A stretch of DNA of 64,000 bases from Dermanyssus gallinae (lineage: Eukaryota; Arthropoda; Arachnida; Mesostigmata; Dermanyssidae). The stretch lies in NCBI GenBank assembly GCA_003439945.1, contig QVRM01005948.1, positions 541,001 to 605,000 on the forward strand, in the 5' to 3' direction. This document shows positions 54,375 through 64,000 of this stretch, in pieces; within the stretch, counting starts at the first letter, position 1, and every line of letters starts with the position of its first letter. The notes below the pieces were generated by a model. It searched no databases, was not told the origin of the DNA, and saw nothing but the letters and a program-made list of their open reading frames with translations. The position numbers and the translations under genes are program-made.

Positions 54375-54910
54375 GTAGTGTGGGACTCGCACCCACTAAA
54401 ATCCAGTCGTCCTCCCTTGACGGGGATGGCCGCAGTACTGTCTTCTCGAGATTACTGCACCTGGCCACTCTTCTTGCGATTTAGGCTGCTCGGCTTTGTG
54501 CGGCGGTTATTTTCGCCTCAGAGATACCTTGTGCGAATCTTCTTACCAGAATCCAGGATTTGTGATCTTTGAGGAGCGCTTACAAGGGCCTGGCATGTCA
54601 GGAGGTTCTGCAGCCCTAGGTTTCGGGACAATAGCTCTCGCTCAGTGTCGAAGAAGGAGCACCGCTCATAGCAGTGCCTTACATCATCCGGCTCCCCCGA
54701 GTTGAACATGCGGCATACAGGAGAGTCAGTTTTACCAATGCGGTGTAGGTACTGCTGAAAACAGGCACTATGGTCTGTTAGCAGTTGCGCGAGTGGGTAG
54801 GTAAGTGAGCCGTGTTTGAGGCTGTACCATTTTTTAAGATCAGGAAGTATCTTGTCCAATATCCAGGATGGCCCGGCTGGATTGTATCCCATTGCTGGCT
54901 CCATTCGCTT
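54375..54910 (-). pseudogene. R1-like 3' end: C-terminal zinc-knuckle region and 3' signature, antisense in intron
   Basis: Minus-strand frame 54,904-54,518 encodes GPSWILDKILPDLKKWYSLK, GSLTYPLAQLLTDHSACFQQ, YLHRIGKTDSPVCRMFNSGE and PDDVRHCYERCSFFDTERE, the R1-type 'T..LipdL..W......g..tyyLtQ.LtGHg.f..yl...g....p.C...e.eda.H....C..f' region (stop at 54,518). Downstream on the same strand (54,415-54,378) is the complement of GTGTGGGACTCGCACCCACT, the 3' signature. A T-run at about 54,309-54,318 could be the poly(A). 5'-truncated. Confidence 0.78.
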
Positions 54911-54937
54911 AGTGTGTCGGTTCTGCTGACTAGTGGT

Positions 54938-54963
54938 ATATATATATATATATATATATATAT
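54938..54963. repeat. (TA)n microsatellite
   Basis: TA tract just upstream (in element orientation) of the truncated R1-like piece. Confidence 0.9.
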
Positions 54964-56066
54964 AACGCTAAAATGCAGCCGCCGTGTGTGTGTGTGTTTG
55001 CATGCTTGGCGGGGGTTTATCTATCTCGTTTTTTTTAACTATTTGCCGTAATTGTATGGTACGCGACCGACCTCCGCGACATGGGCCAGTGAGAGGCTAG
55101 GCTCTGGTCAACTGAACTCGCTCGTTAGCTCGGAAGTGCAGCCAAACGTTGTAACCGGTTCGCCCATCGGCATGTCTAGATTTGATGGATAAATGTGATC
55201 GAATCAAACTAAGTCGTGTGACGGTATTTGCACAATTTAATCTTCGGTGCCTGCGTTTCTGCGGCCTGTTCTGGTAGTGGGAGGTAATTTTAATATTAGG
55301 GTTTTATTGATATAACCATTTCCAGCGGTACACTTTTGTTGTACATCAATGAGTGGGAGGTAATGGTGGTGATGTTTCTACTGTTACTGTTTGCCGCTGT
55401 TGCCGCGGTTACACGTTTTTTTTAATTTCACGCTGTGTGCATGTAAGCGCTGCTTTTGCACACGTTTTTTAGTCGTAGTAGACTAAGCATACGTATTTGG
55501 CTGTGGGAATCGTCGCTTTATAAAATGAGGCTTCTTTTTTGTCTTCTTGTTTGACAGGGCGCAGCTGGTTTTAGCAAATATAGCAAGCTAGACACCAAAA
55601 ACTAAATAAATGATGTTATTACCGTCGATACATTCATTAAAGCATAAGTCTGAATATGTACTGCCATTGATTGATATTGACGAAGTGTGTTTAAAATGAC
55701 TGACAATGAAATTCAAGGGCAATGCAAAGCACTCCGAATTACATGTTTTTTTTTCTTTTCTGGAGGACAGCGGGCGTAATAATTTAATAAATTGAGCTTT
55801 TTGTGGCTATGTTACTCTAAAGATTAATAGACTGGCAGGCATGGTATTTTAACGACGACGGAAATATGATTATTATCTAACAGTAGAAGCAATTGTTTCA
55901 GCATTAGTTTTCGTTTTTGGTGCTGTCGTCGTTTTTTTACTGTTGTTGCTTTTGGTATGGTTGTTGTTATTGTTGTTTCTACTGTGTCTGTTCATCTTCT
56001 TCTTCTCGCCGCTGCCGTCTCTAACGGGTTTTGCCGTCGTGTTCGGGTACTCGGGCATTGTTACAG
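54964..56066. other. Intron sequence, no feature
   Basis: Mixed-composition intron with a GTT run near 55,930-55,975. Confidence 0.6.
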
Positions 56067-56773
56067 ACGTGGCGTGACGAGCATGCGCAGGCGTTCAGCT
56101 GGTACAATCAGTCGTGCGATCCGATCACCCCAAGCCGAGACGTTATCATTGCGGCGGCCTGCGCTGCTGCTGAGCCTTCCGAGTGCCAGGAGGATCATCC
56201 GAGCAAACGCCTTCCTCCACCATTCGTCAATCTGTGCGGGGCCGACGATTACGTCGCGGCAGCGGCCGCCGGGACAATCAACTTCACAGCTAACGGTCAC
56301 GAAGACGACGGTGTTGTCGACGGCACTAGTGAAGGGGGCGTAGCGGCGGTAGCGAGAGAAGTCTCGCCTTTGGGGTCGGCATCGGTTGGCTTGGTTGCAG
56401 CTGGCTGCGACGCACACGATGATGCTTCGTTGGGTTGCGACCTTCAACCGGCCTCTCGGGCGGCTGTCGACGAGCGTCTCCGGCGGGACCCTCGATTCAG
56501 GACTAAGCAACGCCAGCTGTCTGGACCTTGGCGGAACAACCCTCTGGCGGTCTAGCTGGCGCTTCGAGCGGGGGCGGGGGCGGCGCCGGACGCGCAGCTG
56601 GTTCGTGCAGTGGAGATCGGGTATCGCGGCGAAGCTCGCGAGCGTCGACGCCCGAACGGCGTCGTTCTCCACTCATGCGGCCCGAAACACGCACCCCCGC
56701 CTCCGCCGCAGGCGCAGACTGGTGCACCTCACCACAGCGGCCACCAAAACACCACCAGCAACATCGGACATAA
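56067..56773 (+). CDS. C1orf198 homologue, large exon with frame break
   Basis: Acceptor GTTACAG before 56,067, phase 0. It opens with TWRDEHAQAFSWYNQSCDPI, the second family landmark, then an Ala/Gly-rich region and RRDPRFRTKQRQLSGPWRNN to a TAG at 56,553-56,555. From about 56,528 the plus-two frame looks coding instead (Gly-rich run, then SRRSSRASTPERRRSPLMRP) to TAA at 56,771. I infer a one- or two-base discrepancy (assembly error or real mutation) around 56,510-56,545, or an unrecognised splice. No good donor matching the next exon's phase 0 was identified. Confidence 0.65.
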
Positions 56774-57001
56774 GGCAGGCATCTATTTACAAAATACGTA
56801 TACAATTTATAATAAAGGTGGTAAGCAGAGGCAATAAACATTATGATGGGACCAGCCAGTGCTCATGTTAGTCCTGTCTCAGCCTTAACAGCTGCGATAG
56901 TTTCTACTAGTCCCGCTTAGTCAGCAATGTATAACAATAATTAGCGCACCAGCAGTAGATGAGCGAATCGTCTTACATCCTTTTCATCCTTTTTGAAGCA
57001 G

Positions 57002-57373
57002 GATTTACAGAACGACGGCTTAAAGTGCGGCGGCCCGTTTACCGATGCCGGTTCGATGTCTGCTGAGCCCGCCCGGTTGTCTGGCCACGGAGAGATGTCT
57101 GCATCGAAAGAAAGTGTTGCCAGTGAGCACAGTGGCGCCCATAACGGGCCAGCACGCGCAGATGCCGGTGAGGAATCCCAAGCGACGACGACGACGATTC
57201 TAACTGGTTCTACCGCGAGTTCAGCTAGCGATACGACGAATCTATCTCCTGCCGTTACTGTTGGTCACCAACCGCAACGGCAGCAGAAGCAGCAGCAACC
57301 ACATCCGCATTCAAGGCCATCTTCCGCGCAGCCAGCGACCGGCGGCAAAAAGCGTCAAGCTCCTAAACCACCT
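57002..57373 (+). CDS. C1orf198 homologue, Ser/Gln-rich exon
   Basis: Acceptor TTGAAGCAG before 57,002 and donor CCT|GTGAGT after 57,373; 372 bases, phase 0 at both ends. Low-complexity product: Ser/Ala/Glu-rich first half, then Thr run, then QRQQKQQQPHPHSRPSSAQ and GGKKRQAPKPP. Probably disordered. Confidence 0.85.
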
Positions 57374-57421
57374 GTGAGTAATAGTGAATTTGCCCACACA
57401 GCTTCATTCATCTGTGTCATC

Positions 57422-57424
<3 letters not shown>

Positions 57425-57452
<28 letters not shown>
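57425..57452. repeat. (TA)n in intron
   Basis: About 14 TA units within the intron after exon 57,002-57,373. Confidence 0.9.
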
Positions 57453-58030
57453 GGATCAAAACTCGAATGAAAAACCTTCAGTAGTGATCTAGGTATGTTC
57501 TGTGTTCGAATGCATGTTTCAGCACATAACCTGCCACAACGAGCTTTGAGTTGAGTGCGCAGTGGCGAATGCAATTCGGCGATGGTCCCATGATAGGCGG
57601 TAGCAATAATACTTACGTTTAAATAAAACTTTTCGTTGTTTAAAATAACAGCGAAGAAGCAAATTTTCCAGGCAAATGATGGACCCTAGTTATGTATTCA
57701 TGTGCGAATTACTTGATTGCGATTCCCTTAAGCTGATTTAGGATGATTAGGATGACTTTACCTGTTAGTCTCACATTGAATAAAATATGTACATTCCGTG
57801 AATATTGCTCGTCCTAACGCAAATAATAGATTTCTTAACGTTGTACCTAACTTAATATATATATATATATTACGTCAGTATTTGGTGTAACCTACGACTC
57901 TTAGTGCAATTGTTGCGTACTTGCTTGCTTTTACGGCGTTCCATGTTTTAATGGGTGATCATCCGGGTGATAATTTTGCTGTTATTGTGGCTGTTATCGT
58001 CGCGATCGTTGTTTCTCTTGTGTCGTACAG

Positions 58031-58186
58031 GTGTCCCCGGAGAATCCTGTCCCCGATGTGCCTGAACGCTCATCGACCCTTTCGCTAGCCTCGGTTGGAT
58101 CGTCTGCTTCGATTGCATCCGCAGGCTCAACGTCGAACTCTAACAACCGAACTGGTTGTCCGGCAACGACCAAATGGCCCGCACAG
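58031..58186 (+). CDS. C1orf198 homologue, exon
   Basis: Acceptor TGTCGTACAG before 58,031 and donor GCACAG|GTGAGA after 58,186; 156 bases, phase 0-0. Ser-rich: VSPENPVPDVPERSSTLSLA then SVGSSASIASAGSTS and TKWPAQ. Confidence 0.83.
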
Positions 58187-58976
58187 GTGAGATGATCACT
58201 GCCTTTTACCACTATAGTTTTGCCGTAGTTTTCCTATTCGACTTGATCTTGAAAAAAATAACGCTCCGCGTTTTAGCATTTAAACAAAGCTGTATCGTAT
58301 TTTTAAGAAACATATAGATAAACAAGGCTAAACTAGTATACATTTTTTCTCGCGGTCGTTGGCATCCCGTTGCGGGTCCCCTTCGCTGGTTGACTACCCT
58401 TCCATCTATACTAGGCCTTTTGGGCCCTAATGTTGCTTGCTGCGTGATATCATTACTGATCGGTTGCGACAATGTAGACTATTACCGGTTTCAATAATGA
58501 GCGTGAGGAAGTCTGTGGGTAACACTTACAACAACCACAATAATATATAACTTGATGTTGACTTTTGACGAGATGTGGCGTCGCAAGGTCATGTTTTGTT
58601 GTCAGTTTGTTGTCGTGTCTTACTTGCCACGTACGTGTGACATTACTGAGATATTTGTTTGTTGATTTGTAAGCTCGTCTTGAAGGATACACAGTGATAA
58701 TGCATGTTGAATCGAGTTGTTTAAGAGCCCTCCAAAAGTTACATGTGATGAACTCCCAGGTTGTTAAATTTGATAAATCCGTTGAAAGACGCGAAATGCT
58801 TAGGTAGGTCTGAAAAACGATGCACTAGGGGTGTCCATGGTGATGACATGTAGTAAAATGTGATTTTCATTGTGTTGGTAATCAACCGATTAGCCACATT
58901 CAAGAGTCCATTTCCTTCTCCTACGTAGCAATGTGTACTTACTGACTATGCTATTCTCGGCACTTGCTTGGTCTAG

Positions 58977-59156
58977 ACGGAACGTCCACGTAGCTCATTC
59001 TGCCCGTCAGTGGATCCCGACCAACCGCATATTCTACCCGAGGCGTTGGTGTCGGAGACCGCCGGTGGAGCCGCCGACATTCGGGCATCACCGCTTCTAC
59101 AGCACGCCAGCTCGGCCGGACTTCGGACAAAGGTGCCACCTCAGCAGCTAAAAAAG
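58977..59156 (+). CDS. C1orf198 homologue, exon
   Basis: Acceptor TTGGTCTAG before 58,977 and donor AAAAAG|GTACTA after 59,156; 180 bases, phase 0-0. Encodes TERPRSSFCPSVDPDQPHIL and RASPLLQHASSAGLRTKVPP. No domain recognised. Confidence 0.8.
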
Positions 59157-59616
59157 GTACTACTTCCACCTCTATTTCAAACAACCGCTTATCCTACAAC
59201 AATTCTCTCCCTACGATTACTACCCCCAGCCGATATTATTACGGCTAATGCTTCTTCTCTCGAGTTGTTGCTACATCATTGGCGAATGCTCGCCGTCAAA
59301 GTCAACCAATGATAACAGGTCGTTAGCACAATTAACACTCTGCACCGTCGTTGCAAGCGCGCGGCCAGATCGACCAAGTTCTGGATGTTAGTTCGTTAGA
59401 ATTCTAGATGTTGGTGCTCCTACTGTTAGCGTGACGAATATAAGTGCTCCTAGTTTTGCTATTACTACTTGACCGATTATCGTAGCCGCTGCTGTTTACC
59501 GTTTTTGTTAGCCGCCGATGATGATCAAGCTCCCTTTAGAAACTGCCTTGCGTGCAGATAGATTCTGCCCCGTGGTTGTTTCAAAAATATGTAATTCCCG
59601 GTGCTATATATTACAG

Positions 59617-59751
59617 GTCGCTCCACCCGTAGCACCGAAGATCGAAGTTCCGCGGCTAGGCGCGAAGAGCTCCTCGGAGTCGATTGTAGCCACACCCGTG
59701 ATCAGTGATGACATTCCGAAGACAGGCTTTGCCTTTCTTGATAACTGGTAA
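59617..59751 (+). CDS. C1orf198 homologue, last exon
   Basis: Acceptor ATATTACAG before 59,617, phase 0; stop TAA at 59,749-59,751. Encodes VAPPVAPKIEVPRLGAKSSS and ends SDDIPKTGFAFLDNW. The last ten residues match the human C-terminus with one change (Ala for Asp), the strongest single piece of evidence for the gene's identity. Confidence 0.92.
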   Translation, partial: VAPPVAPKIEVPRLGAKSSSESIVATPVISDDIPKTGFAFLDNW

Positions 59752-62700
59752 TAAGTTGACAAGAAGCACGGAGCGGGATGAGCTCCAGGATTGGGTGAAC
59801 GAGACAGATCTGTTGTTCAACCCAAGCATCCGGATTCAGTGCTGGGCTGCACTCAGGACAGAGCCTCTGCGCGAAGGCGCGAATGTGGCGTAATTGTGGA
59901 AGGATGCGCCACTTCCCAGTCAATCAAACAACCGCGCCAAAGCGAGGCAACGATAGATCTTATTTAATGTTTTCTTTTGAGGGAGATATACCTGGCGCAC
60001 ACGATGATTCCAGCGTATCTGTTTGTTTGTGCCTTTTGTATCGATGTTTGACGCTATGGCAACGGCCGTACGAGACGCGAGCGATTAGTTGCTTTGACTA
60101 CGAGTGTGTGCCGATACGAATAGCGTTGCCATGTGTCACAATGGAAATGAGATGAAAGGAAAAACATATATTCCGATAGGTCTTTGATAGGTCGTGGACT
60201 ATCCTTGCATGCCCATCGTACGTGGTAGAAAGCAGAATCCCCGTTTTAGGCTCAACATGACCAAAAGAGGATTGCACATGTTTATGCTGCATGTGTATGT
60301 GTGTATCTAATGGTAAGGATGATGTTAATTTTTCATCAAAGAAAAGCATGTCATTCACGCATTACTCACCCTGCTAGAAAACGTAAAGATCTGTAGGGCA
60401 TACCGATTTAATTTTGTGTTAACGTTTAGACTTATGTCCGATGCTATGGACATGATATTGCCCTGTAACTGTTGTCTGGGTTGAATTACTCTGCGGTTAT
60501 CGTATAGAGTCCTCTACGCGAAACGATATGCCACTCCTGCCATTCCGACTTATGTACAGTCATTGAAACGGTTTATCACAGAAGGACTTCTATGTAAATG
60601 TATCTAGTTTGGAAACATTACACTATCATCTGTCCCAAATTCCACCTACAGCATACACATTGTTTGATCCTATAGACACATTTGGCTAGCAACGAGAACT
60701 GAGCTCGATCCTTCAATGTAAGACTCAATTTTCGGTGCTCCGTGGCTCATATGATTTATAATTTATACGCCAAAATACCTTTACATTTTCTGCACATATC
60801 GATCATGTTCGCACGTTTTCATACTTAGTTGACTGTTTGCCTATTTTTACACATTTTTGCTCATAAGCTTTATGACCAATATAAGCTCGTACTGCCTGAA
60901 GGGCTGTTGTGTTTTTCTAACATAGCAGAATCTTCGCCTGCTTAAAATATGCAGGAAACGTTTTAGTATTTTTATTAAATTACCATGTATACCGCTATTA
61001 TTGTAGATTCTTAGTATTATTCTTAGTATGCGTTTTGCTACCGGGGACGGCTAAGTGGGGCTGTTGTTACAATCCACATAGAACCCAAAGGTACTGCTAG
61101 TGGGATCGCAATGAATCGATTTATAAATAGCGTACTATAAGGGCGGTGGTGCTAGAAAACACCGGTGATTAGTACGAGCTTTATATTGCTCAATTGAAGC
61201 GTTCATTGTTGAAATTACTAACCCGAAATATAGAAAAAAACAGCCGACCAAATATAATTTAAGAACACTATTGTTTGAAATGACCGCCATTGGCGTTATT
61301 GCTAGTGAGGTTGTACCGTTCAACAACTGAACTAGGTGCCTCTAAACGCTATATCCGCATCCGGTCATATTTCCAGAGGCATATTTAGAAATAGTGGTTG
61401 TTGTTGTTGAGTCGCAATTGTAGCGTCTGTCCTTAAAGACAAACTTTAGGCCAATCGTCCCCTAAGTCGAACTAGATATATAGATTGACACATCAGCAAC
61501 TGAAATAAGTATAAATTGCAAGGCACAATGTTAACCACGAGTTTGAATTTAGTTTTTTACGAATTTCGGCTTTGTTGCTTGTGTGATCAAATTCTAGATC
61601 TAGAATGGAATCAGTATTAAGAACAGCACAAATATATAGAAACATGTAATGTAAATATGTAAATGATTACGGAGCGGTTATACATAGTAATGCTAAAGTT
61701 GATCCATTACATATCTAGAAAATAAATAATCTGATGTGTAGAGACATCATATAGTTTTTGAAAAAAAAACATGCAAGGCATTTGAACTGTTATGCCATAC
61801 ATGGTTGCACTTCGATTAAGGTCTTTGGGAACAAAATCTTGCAATTTCCGAAATGTGTTCCTCGTGACAACGACACATTGGCAAACCTGGTTTTAATAAA
61901 CTTGTGCCGCCACTAGTTGGTAAACAAAAGACAACAACTACAACGACCCGCATTGCATTTTATTGAACCAGATCAACAGCCACGCCTTACGGCATCAAAA
62001 CATGTAGAGCGTGGCGTGTTACAAATTGAAGTAGCAGTGGCACAATTATTTTAGATTATGTGGTTGTAATCCTAAACAAAAATGACATCAGCGATGCTCG
62101 CACAACAAAAGAATCCCAAGTATATAACAATTTGGTATATTACATTGGTTTATGCTCGTCTTGAAAGCATATGCCAACGAACGTCTTTCGTTGATGCAAC
62201 AGCAGTGTATTTAGTAAGATTACGCCAAGCTAGAAACTCAACGCACCAACGGAGTCTTGTGAACAAACAGCCTATATGAATGCATCAGCGTAACATATAC
62301 TGTGAGCTACAGGAGCTCGTGTGATGAATACACGGGACAACGCAGAGATCGCACATTCATGACACACCGGTTAATAATATGCGTTAACTAACACTAATCT
62401 CTTATATCGCGGAACACTGGTCTAAGCCGTATTGATGCAGGTCGTGACGACACGACGGTGCGAATTAGTGGTACGCCCTTATAGTAAAGCGATTTGCACA
62501 CGGTGAAAACATATAGACACCGTAAGTTATAGGCTAAATATCACGTATGGATATAGATAGAATAGGATCCAGTTTTTGCGATGGAGTGACTACTATTGAC
62601 GACGGCGACCACCGGCGACCACATTAATTGCTTTGGCAAATGCTGCTAAAATCATTTTACGAGTCGTATTACTACCGTTACGGTTATTAGAGCCAGTCTG

Positions 62701-63244
62701 CCGTACTCGCCTCACATCAAAACCATAAACATCATTGTTATACCTGTATTGTACATTGGCGATCTCAGGGGGGGGTATCGGAGAATGATATGTCTCAGCG
62801 GCTGTTGCTCGCCGGGCGAGTTTGTTTGGCCAAGCATATAATGCAGAGGTCCGCGACGCCAGTCATATCCCGCTAGGTGCTTGACGATGTGCGTGAAGAT
62901 TCGATAGTAGCTAGTAGCGACATACCTAACGACAGCAGCAATCATGATTACAGCTCTGAACAATAATAAACAATGACACGTCATAATATATTTTTTACAC
63001 CATTATGCGCCTGACCTGCGTTCTTATTTCGGCTTATCTATTGTAGCGCGGGTAGGGGAACAAAGAAAGTTCGAATGAATGTCGTGCATAGCTAAACATT
63101 TTTCATGTGGTGTGTTTGTGGTCAGACCTATCTAAATAGTATTTAGATGTCCGTTCAATTAGCTTCAGAGGAGTCTATATATAATATATATATACATATA
63201 GTGCGGTCGCTAAGCTTCAGGGAAGTATATATATATATACGTGT
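59752..63244. other. 3' UTR and flank of the C1orf198 homologue; no further gene
   Basis: The 3' UTR begins after the stop. The first clear AATAAA I find is near 61,721, with another near 61,895, so the poly(A) site is unresolved. The rest is AT-rich with no assignable motif; a minus-strand frame at 62,712-62,984 is discussed among rejected items. Confidence 0.5.
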
Positions 63245-63400
63245 AGACGAGAACTAAGGGACTAGTGCGTTAATCATGGGTGTCGCTGGTTCTATACCTG
63301 TTGTTTATCGATTTTTTTTAGTAGGCTCATTGAGAATAGATGATTAACCACATCGCTGAGAGTCAGTGACTGCCACAAAGACTGTTAAGGAAACTCTAAT
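63245..63400 (+). mobile_element. tRNA-derived SINE-like element, family S, copy 2
   Basis: ACTAGTGCGTTAATCATGG, B-box-like GCTGGTTCTATACC (63,286-63,298), a T-run, then TTGAGAATAGATGATTAACC and GAGAGTCAGTGACTGCC parallel the element at 40,440-40,655. Confidence 0.6.
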
Positions 63401-63414
63401 TATCTCAACATATC

Positions 63415-64000
63415 AGTTTATGCTGCCGTTGTCAGCGCCCCTGATATTAAAGGGGCTAATGTGTATTTAGGTATGCATGCCAAGGGAATATATACCTGAT
63501 CCTCCGCCACAGCGGTCAGCTTAGGATGTAGTATCTCCTCTAAAGTGTCTAAGCTAAGACTATTAAATGGCTGTAAAGGTTCAGGCGATAAGGACAAGTT
63601 ACCTCTATACAAGTGGCAAAAAGCAAGATCTAAAGAGGGTCGCAGTGAATCGCCCAATCGGGGTAGTCTGCATGTGGCAAAGTTCAGTTTGTCTGTTTGG
63701 CCGGCTAGTGCCGCAATCCCGTTCGGCAATAAGGGTACCCCTAGCAGCTCTAGGTTAGTCTTGTCAACAACGCGACAGCCAGGAAGTAGGCCCAGAGGTC
63801 CGTTAAAGCGAACGGCTCAGCTCCGTTATAGGCTGTAACACATATACTTCACACTTGCCCGAGTTCAGGGGCAGGCCGCTAATCATACCAAAGTTGAATG
63901 TCGTTCAGTAATGTCGGGAGGTGTTCGCCGAGAGCGCCGTTATCTAGACACCAGATATTAGGGGGGGGGAAGCGCAGTGAATCCACTAATTCTTTGATAC
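63415..64000 (-). pseudogene. Non-LTR retroelement ORF2 fragment leaving the window
   Basis: Entering at the right edge on the minus strand: a decayed palm-end block (WCLDNGALGEHLPTLLNDIQ, shifted into a Leu/Asn-rich 'sl.lN..KCEv' block), then TNLELLGVPLLPNGIAALAG and QTDKLNFATCRLPRLGDSLR, later PLQPFNSLSLDTLEEIL to 63,418. I recognise the 'WylDDG.lg......l...' and 'LLGvPilpngi......kl' order from LINE proteins that also end in the block seen at 18,780-19,150. Stops and shifts show decay; the catalytic domain would be beyond the window. Confidence 0.65.

Larger units (their letters stand above)
49179..59751 (+). other. C1orf198: Host gene: homologue of human C1orf198 (DUF4706 family), at least eight exons
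   Basis: Gene-level span of the visible exons (49,179-49,292; 50,646-50,869; 52,725 or 52,807-52,981; 56,067 to about 56,770; 57,002-57,373; 58,031-58,186; 58,977-59,156; 59,617-59,751). Identification rests on three landmarks that I recall from the human protein: a YF-SLS...AR-I helix with a following W...L block, TWRDEHAQAFSW (human TWQDEHSAPFSW) and the C-terminus KTGFAFLDNW (human KTGFDFLDNW). All three occur in order on one strand across matching splice phases. The protein's function is unknown to me. The arthropod version would be around 600 residues or more, longer than the human one because of Ser/Gly/Gln-rich inserts. Introns carry transposon debris. Confidence 0.85.

Noticed and set aside
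58951..59184. Minus-strand frame opposite exon 58,977-59,156
   Set aside because: Shadow of the plus-strand exon bounded by proper splice sites.
62712..62984. Minus-strand frame with AGYDWRRGPLHYMLG and an acceptor/donor-like pair near 62,930-62,960
   Set aside because: No family recognised and no matching neighbouring exon; the splice-like strings alone are too common.

Overview
This is eukaryotic, non-coding-dominated DNA, most likely from an arthropod. The evidence is abundant R1-like non-LTR retrotransposon debris (a clade best known from arthropods), two mariner copies, tRNA-derived SINE-like repeats, very many (TA)n and GTT/CAA arrays, and a multi-exon host gene with GT-AG introns. One long LINE resembles families I associate with mite, tick and spider genomes, so a chelicerate is my guess, from memory only. 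I see no bacterial operon, rRNA, CRISPR array or viral genome.

Positions 1-30,300 are a transposon graveyard. From left to right: the 3' part of a Jockey/CR1-like LINE (1-990); R1-like pieces (3,475-4,235 on +; 6,080-7,085 and 7,190-11,700 on -; 21,175-21,855 on +); a CR1-like LINE inserted inside the large R1-like copy (about 8,137-9,720 on +); a decayed EN-RT element (14,850-16,440 on -); a 190-bp direct repeat pair (16,616 and 17,108); two further LINE fragments (18,780-19,150 and 19,555-21,040, both -). The best preserved structure is a complete mariner (23,943-29,014) with perfect 26-bp terminal repeats and TA flanks. It is split by a 3.77-kb minus-strand LINE (25,038-28,805) flanked by a perfect 14-bp target-site duplication.

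Positions 29,350-49,000 hold a 19-bp-period minisatellite followed by about 19 kb dense in trinucleotide arrays (GTT, CAA, CAG, GTC), (TA)n tracts, short perfect hairpins, a SINE-like copy and a decayed second mariner (42,491-43,440). I find no convincing host exon there. Long open frames in it are repeat artefacts.

Positions 49,179-59,751 carry the only host gene I can support: a plus-strand homologue of human C1orf198 (DUF4706 family, function unknown). At least eight exons are visible, most joined by phase-0 introns, ending in the family's signature C-terminus. Two exons show an internal frame break. Its introns hold a tandem foldback/MITE pair (50,921-52,117), an antisense R1-like 3' end (54,375-54,904) and many (TA)n arrays.

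Positions 59,752-64,000 contain the 3' flank of this gene, a second SINE-like copy (63,245) and the start of another minus-strand LINE fragment that leaves the window.
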